Assembly: GCA_007376265.1 (NCBI GenBank)
Contig: VMFW01000007.1
Span: 1-43,173, forward strand
Direction of reading: 5' to 3'
Origin: Parcubacteria group bacterium Gr01-1014_20
Lineage (GTDB): Bacteria; Patescibacteriota; Minisyncoccia; UBA6257; 2-01-FULL-56-20
DNA: 43,173 bases
Part shown: piece by piece, positions 36,012 through 43,173 of the stretch
Position numbering within the stretch: position 1 is the stretch's first letter
Layout: every line of letters starts with the position of its first letter
The notes under the pieces: model-generated
Databases searched by the model: none
The model's input: only the letters and a program-made list of their open reading frames with translations
What the model was told of the DNA's origin: nothing
Translations under genes and position numbers: made by a program

Positions 36012-36089
36012 CTTAGGTAGGAGGTCCCTCGCGGTCGTTCGGGACAATTGATTTTCTAATCTCGTCCCTCGATAACAAAATCTAATCGT
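36012..36089 (+). promoter_or_regulatory. conserved leader element, copy B
   Basis: TTAGGTA...TCCCTCG...CGGGAC...TGATTTTCTAA...TCCCTCGATAACAAAATCTAATCG before ATG; matches 17224..17302. Confidence 0.65.
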
Positions 36090-36620
36090 ATGGAAGACCA
36101 AAACCATTTGAAAGAGCCCCACCATCCTTCTGAAGCGAGCAGGAGGATTGTTCGGAGTTTGAAGGCGAAGGCAGACGCGCGGCGAACCAGGTCTGAGAAG
36201 TTTGCCGATTGGCTGACCAGTCGGTTGGGAAGCGTTAAGTTTTTACTCGCGAATGTGACCTGGTTTGGGGTGTGGATTGTTTTGAATACCGGACTGATTC
36301 CTGGCATTACTCCTTTTGATCCATACCCATTTGGGTTTTTGACCATGATCGTGTCTTTAGAGGCGATCATGCTCGCGATCGTTGTCTTAGTTTCCCAGAA
36401 TAGAGCCATGAAAGTGGATGATCTTCGAGAGGAAATTGATCTTCAGGTGGATATAATTACCGAGCAGGAAATCACCAAACTCATGAGCCTGGTTATTCTG
36501 CTTCTTCAGAAAAACGGGGTGGATATTTCAAAAGATATGGAACTTCAAGAGATGCTCCAGCCGACTGATACCGGAAAGATTCAGAAGATTTTAGAAAAAC
36601 AGGCTTTTTCCGAGCATTAG
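36090..36620 (+). CDS. DUF1003 family membrane protein
   Basis: FADWLTSRLGSVKFLLANVTWFGVWIVLN...FDPYPFGFLTMIVSLEAIMLAIVVLVSQNR. Confidence 0.85.
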   Translation: MEDQNHLKEPHHPSEASRRIVRSLKAKADARRTRSEKFADWLTSRLGSVKFLLANVTWFGVWIVLNTGLIPGITPFDPYPFGFLTMIVSLEAIMLAIVVLVSQNRAMKVDDLREEIDLQVDIITEQEITKLMSLVILLLQKNGVDISKDMELQEMLQPTDTGKIQKILEKQAFSEH

Positions 36621-36669
36621 GATTGGCCTTAAACGTGGTATAATTAAGCAATAATTCCAATTTAACTTT

Positions 36670-38016
36670 ATGGCATTTTTTGGGGGAAAACATGACGATA
36701 AAGCTCACGCCGAAGAAAAAGCAACGAAGGTGGAGCCGGGCGACAAGGTTGAAAAAATTGTTGAGGATAAGAAGTCATTAGGCAACGTTGCTTCACTCAA
36801 GCTTGAGATTGAAAAGCAGATTACGAAACCACTCGAGGAAGTTTCGATTGTTAATCTAGTCAATCTATTCATTTATTACGCTTTTATAGCGAGAGCGTCG
36901 GATGTTCACCTTGAGCCGATGGCGGATAAGATTAGGGTGCGTTTTAGGATCGACGGTGTGCTTCAGGATATTTTTGACAAGATTGCGATTACGAAATCTT
37001 TGCACCGCGAGCTCATCAGTCGCATTAAAGTGATGTCCGGGCTCCGGACCGATGAACATTTCACGCCGCAGGATGGAAGGTTTAAAGTAGAGCCGGATCA
37101 TGTGGGATCGATTGACGTGCGCGTTTCGATTATGCCGACCTATTACGGAGAGAACGCGGTTCTTCGACTGCTCGCTGAAACCCACACGTTCACCCTCGAG
37201 GATTTGGGGTTTTTGCCGGATGAGCTTAAAAAAGTGGAGAAGGCTATCCGGAAGCCCTACGGGATGATTTTGGCTAACGGCCCGACTGGTTCTGGTAAGA
37301 GCACCACGCTCTACACGATTTTGAAAAAACTGAACGTGCCCGGGATTTCAATTATTACCGTTGAAGATCCAATTGAATACTCACTTGAAGGGACCACTCA
37401 AATTCAGGTGGATACCAGGGTGGGTTTAACATTTGCCGGAGGGCTTCGGTCAATCTTGAGACAGGATCCGAACATTGTGATGGTGGGTGAAATTCGAGAC
37501 CAGGAAACAGCCTCGATCGCGGTTAACGCCGCTTTAACCGGACACTTGATGCTCTCGACACTCCACACTAATGATTCCGCCACCACTTTCCCGAGGCTGA
37601 TTGATATGGGTGTGCCGCCGTTTTTGATTGCTTCAACCGTCAATATTGCTATGGGGCAAAGGCTCATAAGGATGCTTTGCGAAAACTGTAAGAAAGAAAG
37701 GCAACTTAGCGAAAGCGAAATTCAGAGCCTTAAGGAAATTATTCCAAGCTTTGATTTTTCGAAACATAAAAAGTTTTTCATGACTCAAGGATGCGCGAAG
37801 TGTGGCAGTAGTGGATATAAGGGCCGGACGGGTATTAGGGAGGTGCTTGAGGTTAACGATGAGATTAGGCAGCTCATTATGAATCGGGCGAACTCTCAGG
37901 AGATTAAAAACGCGGCGGTTAAGAACGGAATGATGACGATGCTTGAAAACGGTATTCAAAAGGCGATTGCCGGGGTGACAAGCCTGGAGGAGGTTCTCCG
38001 GATTATCCACGAGTAG
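36670..38016 (+). CDS. pilB: type IV pilus assembly ATPase PilB/GspE family (locus 2)
   Basis: GPTGSGKSTTLYT, RSILRQDPNIVMVGEIRDQETAS, CENCKKE...CAKCG. Confidence 0.93.
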   Translation: MAFFGGKHDDKAHAEEKATKVEPGDKVEKIVEDKKSLGNVASLKLEIEKQITKPLEEVSIVNLVNLFIYYAFIARASDVHLEPMADKIRVRFRIDGVLQDIFDKIAITKSLHRELISRIKVMSGLRTDEHFTPQDGRFKVEPDHVGSIDVRVSIMPTYYGENAVLRLLAETHTFTLEDLGFLPDELKKVEKAIRKPYGMILANGPTGSGKSTTLYTILKKLNVPGISIITVEDPIEYSLEGTTQIQVDTRVGLTFAGGLRSILRQDPNIVMVGEIRDQETASIAVNAALTGHLMLSTLHTNDSATTFPRLIDMGVPPFLIASTVNIAMGQRLIRMLCENCKKERQLSESEIQSLKEIIPSFDFSKHKKFFMTQGCAKCGSSGYKGRTGIREVLEVNDEIRQLIMNRANSQEIKNAAVKNGMMTMLENGIQKAIAGVTSLEEVLRIIHE

Positions 38017-38088
38017 GCGACCCAGGATGTGATTTTGGGCACATGTCGCATAGCAGAAAGATAATTCTTCCCGGTTTTTAAAAATTTT

Positions 38089-39171
38089 ATGGCTGGCAAA
38101 TTACGACTACATAAGTTTTCATTTTTTGAACATCTTTCGGTTCAGGAAAAAATAAATTTTGCGCGCCATCTTTCAATAGTGGTGAAAGCGGGTTTGCCGA
38201 TTTATGAGGGACTAAAAGTTATTCGCCGGCAAATTACCAATAAGACCCTAATCGAAGTGGTAGATGGCTTGATTGTGGACTTAAATAAGGGCCAGTCTTT
38301 GGCTGACAGTCTTGAATTTCACCGACACATTTTCGGAGATTTTTTTATCAATATCATAAGGGTGGGTGAGACTAGTGGAACTCTTTCGCAAAATCTTCTT
38401 TACCTGGCTGAAGAGCTAAAGAAATCGAAGGACCTGGCTGGAAAGATTAAGTCGGCGATGATTTATCCGCTTGTGATACTTGTAGCGACGGTGGCTATCA
38501 CCGGGTTTCTGACATTTTTCGTTTTCCCGAAAATTTTGCCAGTTTTTTCAGGGTTGAACGTTGAATTGCCATTTACCACCCGCCTCCTGATTCAAGTGCT
38601 CGATTTTTCTAAAACGTACGGTCTTTACTTTCTTGTCGGAGCGATAGTTTTTATCGTGGGTTTTCGCTTCGCGCTTAGGTTGCCGGTTTTCAGGTACTTT
38701 TTCCATCGATCACTTTTTTTTGTACCGGTTTTGTCGTCCCTTATTATAGATATTAATATGGCTAATTTTACTAGAATTTTGGGGCTACTCTTAAAAAGCG
38801 GAGTGAGAATTGTTGAGGCCACGATGATTACGAGTTCAACCATAAGCAACATGGTCTACAGTCGAGCGCTTGCAAAAGCGAACGAGGAAGTTAAGAAAGG
38901 CGTTCCTTTCGCGCAATATTTATCGGAGAATAAGAAATTTTTTCCACCGCTTCTAACTGGCATGATCGAAATCGGTGAAAATACAGGAAACTTGGAGGAG
39001 AATTTGTTTTATCTAGCCCAGTATTATACGGAAGAAATTGACACTCGGATTGCTAACTTGACCAACATGCTTGAGCCGATCCTCCTCCTTTTTATGGGCG
39101 TTTTCGTTGGTTTCGTAGCCCTTTCAATTATTACGCCGATGTACTCTATCTCGCAGGGATTGTCTAAGTAG
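38089..39171 (+). CDS. pilC: type IV pilus platform protein PilC (locus 2), intact
   Basis: Full-length T2SSF-domain protein; two homologous halves ending in SIITPMYSISQGL. Confidence 0.93.
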   Translation: MAGKLRLHKFSFFEHLSVQEKINFARHLSIVVKAGLPIYEGLKVIRRQITNKTLIEVVDGLIVDLNKGQSLADSLEFHRHIFGDFFINIIRVGETSGTLSQNLLYLAEELKKSKDLAGKIKSAMIYPLVILVATVAITGFLTFFVFPKILPVFSGLNVELPFTTRLLIQVLDFSKTYGLYFLVGAIVFIVGFRFALRLPVFRYFFHRSLFFVPVLSSLIIDINMANFTRILGLLLKSGVRIVEATMITSSTISNMVYSRALAKANEEVKKGVPFAQYLSENKKFFPPLLTGMIEIGENTGNLEENLFYLAQYYTEEIDTRIANLTNMLEPILLLFMGVFVGFVALSIITPMYSISQGLSK

Positions 39172-39255
39172 GTTGTGAATAATGAATCTTGAAACACAGG
39201 TCATAAAACACGAAAGACAAAGGCGTTTATAATCATGAAAGATATATTTTGAGAC

Positions 39256-41034
39256 ATGTCATATGGTTTGGGTTACATGAGGCGGGGCCTAACTTTCATA
39301 GACGTTATTATCAGCGTGGCGATTTTGTCTTTGCTTTTTGGAGGAATTTATCTTATCTATTTTTCTATCTTGGATGTGGTGACGGGATTAGACTTCAGGT
39401 CGGCGGCGACTTCAGCGCTAAATAGACAATTGGAGCTCATACGTAACCTGCCTTACGACAAAGTGGGGGTGGTAGGAGGAGTTCCTTCCGGGGTGATTCC
39501 GTCCGAGCAGACAATCGCGGTTGGGGATTTGGCTTTTACGATTAAGGCTTTGATTAGAAACATCGACGATCCTTTTGATGGGGTCTTGGGTGGAAATCCC
39601 AATGACACGGCACCCGCGGACTATAAACTCGTTCAGCTGGAGGTTAGCTGTTCGGCTTGCGCTCGATTTGTACCTCTGATTCTGACTGGAACGGTGGCGC
39701 CAAAAAACTTGGAGGGCGCCAGCAATAATGGATCGCTTTTTATAAACGCAATTGACGCGAACGGGTTTGCGGTAGCTCAGGCGGATGTGCGGGTGGTCAA
39801 CGCGAGCGTCACGCCCGCAATTGACTTAACTGATGCGACAAACTTGAGTGGAGTTTTGCAACTGGTGGGCGTACCGACCAGCACTCAAAATTATCAAATT
39901 GTTGTTAGCAAGCCAGGTTATTCCAGTGACCAGACCTATGTGATTGGGGAACCGTCGAACCCAAACCCATTAACACCTCCGGCGACGGTGGCAGCACAAA
40001 CAGTTACCACTATTACTTTTACGATTGATAAAGTGAGCACGCTTAAAGTCGACACAGTAAGTTCTCTTTGTGTCCCGGTGGGAAACAAAAATTTTTCAAT
40101 TAGCGGAATAAAACCGATAGGTATAAATCCAGACGTGCTTAAGTTTTCGACGAGCACGACTACCAACGCAAGCGGCACAAAAACTTTTTCAAATTTGGAA
40201 CTGGATACATACTCACTGGCTTTAAACGAGGCCGCATATGATCTTTTAGGTACAATTCCGCTGACCCCATTTATCGTTAATCCTAGTTCTACTTACGATT
40301 TTAAATTTGTCCTGACTCCGGCGGAGGCGCGATCACTTTTGGTGACCGCAAAGAGTCTTTCGGGGGGGCAGCCGATATCCGAGGCGGTCGCAACGCTGAC
40401 TAAGTCTGGATTTTCGGAAACTCTCGTGACGGGAAGGAACTATTTAAAGTTTACCGATTGGTCTCTAGGAGGTTATAGCAATCAGGACGGAGGGATTGAG
40501 CCGGATGACCCAGCGGGCGCTTTAAAACTTGAACTTAATGCTTCTTCAACTTATACGACCTCAACCGTGAGTTGGCTCGAGTCGAACACGATTGATTTCG
40601 GATCGACATCTTCGACTTTTTATTTGATAAGCTGGAATCCTGGGTCACAGTCACCGCTAACTGGGAGCGACAGTTTAAAGTTCCAAATCGCCACGAACAA
40701 CGACCAGGTAAGTTGGAACTATATAGGGCCGGATGGGACAAGTGGCAGTTACTACACTCAAAGCAGTTCAACGATTAGCTCTTCGAACAATTCGAAAAGA
40801 TATATGCGCTACAAAGTTTTTATGAAAACCGATGACGAAAACACAACTCCCGAACTTTATGATTTAAGAATCGATTTTGGCGGAGCTTGTGTGCCTTCAG
40901 GTCAAGCGCTTTTCGGTAATTTGGGATTGGGGGACTACACACTGGAGGTAGCTGCCACCGGGTTTCAGATTGTGACAAGTTCGGTCTCGATTACCGGAAA
41001 TTGGCAACAAGCTGGTGTGGAGATGACTCCTTGA
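39256..41034 (+). CDS. large pseudopilin with carboxypeptidase-regulatory-like/Ig-like domains
   Basis: RRGLTFIDVIISVAILSLLFGGIYLIYF prepilin helix; repeated beta-domain segments. ATG at 39277 is an alternative start. Confidence 0.8.
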   Translation: MSYGLGYMRRGLTFIDVIISVAILSLLFGGIYLIYFSILDVVTGLDFRSAATSALNRQLELIRNLPYDKVGVVGGVPSGVIPSEQTIAVGDLAFTIKALIRNIDDPFDGVLGGNPNDTAPADYKLVQLEVSCSACARFVPLILTGTVAPKNLEGASNNGSLFINAIDANGFAVAQADVRVVNASVTPAIDLTDATNLSGVLQLVGVPTSTQNYQIVVSKPGYSSDQTYVIGEPSNPNPLTPPATVAAQTVTTITFTIDKVSTLKVDTVSSLCVPVGNKNFSISGIKPIGINPDVLKFSTSTTTNASGTKTFSNLELDTYSLALNEAAYDLLGTIPLTPFIVNPSSTYDFKFVLTPAEARSLLVTAKSLSGGQPISEAVATLTKSGFSETLVTGRNYLKFTDWSLGGYSNQDGGIEPDDPAGALKLELNASSTYTTSTVSWLESNTIDFGSTSSTFYLISWNPGSQSPLTGSDSLKFQIATNNDQVSWNYIGPDGTSGSYYTQSSSTISSSNNSKRYMRYKVFMKTDDENTTPELYDLRIDFGGACVPSGQALFGNLGLGDYTLEVAATGFQIVTSSVSITGNWQQAGVEMTP

Positions 41035-41059
41035 TAATGCAAACCACGAATCCTGAAAC

Positions 41060-41728
41060 ATGAAAAACAGAGTATTAAACACCAAAGTGACTCAAGGCTT
41101 GAAATTCGAATTTCGTGATCATCAGGGTTTTTCGCTTATCGAGGTGGTGATTGTAGCGGCTTTGGCGGTCGGGGTACTTTTTGTGATTGTTTCTCTTCGA
41201 GGAAATGTTGGAAATTTAGAAAATATTATTACTCAGAAACTAGCGTCAAGACAGGACATTGAGCAAGTTTTTCAGATTATGACTACCGAGATTAGGTCGG
41301 CTAGCCAGGCTTCGAATGGGGCATACGCGATTGGGGCGGCGACGACAAGTTCCTTTTCTTTTTACAGCGATGTAGATGGCGATAAAATTTATGATAAGGT
41401 TAGATATTTCTTAGCAACGAGCACGGCGGTGACAAGCACCGTTTACCGGGGAGTAATCAAGCCGACCGGAAATCCGTTGCAGTACGCAACTTCGAGCGAG
41501 ATGGTTTCAACGGCCATTAAAAACTTTGTTAAATCAACTAGCACCAATTTTTTTGAGTACTATGACGCAGATTACACTGGCTCGGAGCCGGCGATGACGT
41601 CAACTCAAGACATTACAAAAATTAGAATTGTTAAGGTTTCAGTTTATGCGGATGTGACTCCCGGAAAGGCGCCGAAACCGGTTTTCTTTTCAAGCTTTGT
41701 TTCAATTAGGAATTTACGTTCCAACTAG
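41060..41728 (+). CDS. type IV pseudopilin (PilW-like)
   Basis: HQGFSLIEVVIVAALAVGVLFVIVSLRGN. Confidence 0.87.
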   Translation: MKNRVLNTKVTQGLKFEFRDHQGFSLIEVVIVAALAVGVLFVIVSLRGNVGNLENIITQKLASRQDIEQVFQIMTTEIRSASQASNGAYAIGAATTSSFSFYSDVDGDKIYDKVRYFLATSTAVTSTVYRGVIKPTGNPLQYATSSEMVSTAIKNFVKSTSTNFFEYYDADYTGSEPAMTSTQDITKIRIVKVSVYADVTPGKAPKPVFFSSFVSIRNLRSN

Positions 41729-41740
41729 TAAATCTTCGAG

Positions 41741-43173
41741 ATGACCTTTAACAAGAAACACAATTTCAAAAGAGAGGGGCAGTTGTCGCTTGAAGTGATT
41801 TTCTTTGCCGCGGTGGTGCTTATCATTATGACTGGTTTTATTTTCTGGGCGCTCTCTTTTCTGAAGCTTTCGGTTCGGGTTTTTTATAAAACCATGGCTT
41901 TTTCGGTAGCCGAGGGTGGAATTGAATATTATCGTTGGCACTTGGCTCACAATACTACAGACTATTGGGATGGGCAGGGATCAACCAGTACGGGTCCGTA
42001 CACCCATGATTACTATGATAAAAATGGCCAGAAGATCGGAAGTTTTAGCTTGGAGATAACGCCACCGCCGACTGGATCAACGATCGTTACCGTACGTAGC
42101 ACTGGCCGAGTTATAGCTGATAGTTCCGTGGATAAGGTGATTGAGGTAAGGATGGGTATCCCCTCGTTTGCTAAGTACGCATGGGCTATCAACGGAGATG
42201 TTAATTTTGGAACGGCGGCCGAGGTTTTTGGGCCGGTTCACTCAAACGGTGGGCTTCACTTTGACGGGTTGGCTCACAATTTGGTTACGAGTGCTTTAAC
42301 ATCTTACGATGATCCCGACCACCAAGAACCAGGGACTGATCCACTGGAATTTTCAGTGCATACTCATAGAGCGCCAGTTGACCCATTGCCGCCGGCAGCG
42401 GTGCCGAGCCGCACAGACGTTTTTCAGGTTGGCCGACAGCTTTCGGTACCGGCGGTAGATTTTCCGGGTTTGACTCAAGACCTAGCGCAGATTCGAGCCG
42501 ATGCCTCGAGTACCGGTTTCTATCGGCCTTCATCCACGGCCTTTGGTTACGACATGCTTTTTAAGACTAACGATACTTTTGATTTATTTCGGGTAACTGC
42601 CCTAGTTCCGCCGGGAAGTTGTACGAGCTCCCAAAGCTATTGGGGGACTTGGAGTATCCAATCCTCAACTCTACTCGGCAACTATCCTTTTCCGACCAGC
42701 GGCTTGATTTTTCTTGAAGATAACGTTTGGGTTCGGGGGCAGATTAATACCGCCCGACTGACTTTGGGGTCCGGTCGTTTTCCCAACCAACAATCCACCT
42801 GGTCGAGTATCACCATAAATAATGATTTACTTTATACGAATTATGATGGCCAAGATACCATCGGTTTGATTTCACAGAATAATGTTAATATCGGTTTAGT
42901 GAGCGAAGATGATTTGAGGGTGGACGGAGCACTCATTGCTCAAAACGGAAGAGTGGGTCGCCACTCTTATAGTCAGTCGGCCTGTGGGTCAACGCGGAGT
43001 AGGGCGCTCTTCACTTCCTATGGGATGTTGGGTTCAAACACTCGCCCTGGATTTTATTATTCGGCTACTAACGGTTATCAGGCAAGAAATTATATCTATG
43101 ATGCCAACTTACTATATGGACCGCCGCCTAGTTTTCCGCTCACCAGCGACAACTACACCCAGATTTCGTGGGA
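41741..43173 (+). CDS. large pilin-like protein with class III-like signal, 3' truncated by window edge
   Basis: Open frame not in the ORF track: MTFNKKHNFKREGQLSLEVIFFAAVVLIIMTGFIFWALSFLKLSV... continues without stop to base 43173. Confidence 0.85.
   Translation, partial: MTFNKKHNFKREGQLSLEVIFFAAVVLIIMTGFIFWALSFLKLSVRVFYKTMAFSVAEGGIEYYRWHLAHNTTDYWDGQGSTSTGPYTHDYYDKNGQKIGSFSLEITPPPTGSTIVTVRSTGRVIADSSVDKVIEVRMGIPSFAKYAWAINGDVNFGTAAEVFGPVHSNGGLHFDGLAHNLVTSALTSYDDPDHQEPGTDPLEFSVHTHRAPVDPLPPAAVPSRTDVFQVGRQLSVPAVDFPGLTQDLAQIRADASSTGFYRPSSTAFGYDMLFKTNDTFDLFRVTALVPPGSCTSSQSYWGTWSIQSSTLLGNYPFPTSGLIFLEDNVWVRGQINTARLTLGSGRFPNQQSTWSSITINNDLLYTNYDGQDTIGLISQNNVNIGLVSEDDLRVDGALIAQNGRVGRHSYSQSACGSTRSRALFTSYGMLGSNTRPGFYYSATNGYQARNYIYDANLLYGPPPSFPLTSDNYTQISW

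Noticed and set aside
1-43173. UGA recoding (alternative genetic code as in some CPR lineages)
   Set aside because: RF2 is present and UGA is used as a normal stop (for example typA, 11720-11722).
1-43173. CRISPR array
   Set aside because: No regularly spaced 25-40 bp direct repeats; the 7-bp period arrays are far too short and lack spacers.
1-43173. Prophage or IS element
   Set aside because: No integrase, transposase, capsid, terminase or portal gene recognised.

Overview
Gene-dense chromosomal window, most consistent with a Patescibacteria/CPR-type bacterium (inference). It has two separate type IV pilus (T4P) loci. Locus 1 (about 11.8-17.8 kb) has pilB, a frameshifted pilC and several pseudopilins, one with a beta-propeller-like C-terminus. 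Locus 2 (about 36.7 kb to the window end) has pilB, an intact pilC and large pseudopilins. A pseudopilin also runs off the left edge. Housekeeping genes include prfB, ftsE/ftsX, msrA, a DEAD-box helicase, typA, obg, ddl, an ABC-F ATPase, a nadA-like gene, tRNA-Thr and tRNA-Gln. Accessory genes include a cupredoxin, a GH18 protein, an MBOAT/SGNH O-acetylation pair, a Trypco2-like + MltR-like + GIY-YIG cluster, and a HIT + 2H phosphoesterase-like pair. The main unexplained signals are: (1) arrays with 7-bp periodicity (GAANNNN) at pilus-gene and ftsX boundaries, in one case inverted around a pilin start codon; (2) an upstream ORF copying the first 13 residues of TypA with mostly different codons; (3) a DUF47/PiT fragment pair that looks like an internal deletion; (4) a short element apparently inserted in frame in a pilin leader with an 8-bp direct repeat; (5) a ~78-bp leader shared by a pilin and a DUF1003 gene; (6) a split between apparently leaderless genes and SD-bearing, terminator-flanked monocistronic genes. 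All calls come from reading the sequence; no database search was possible.
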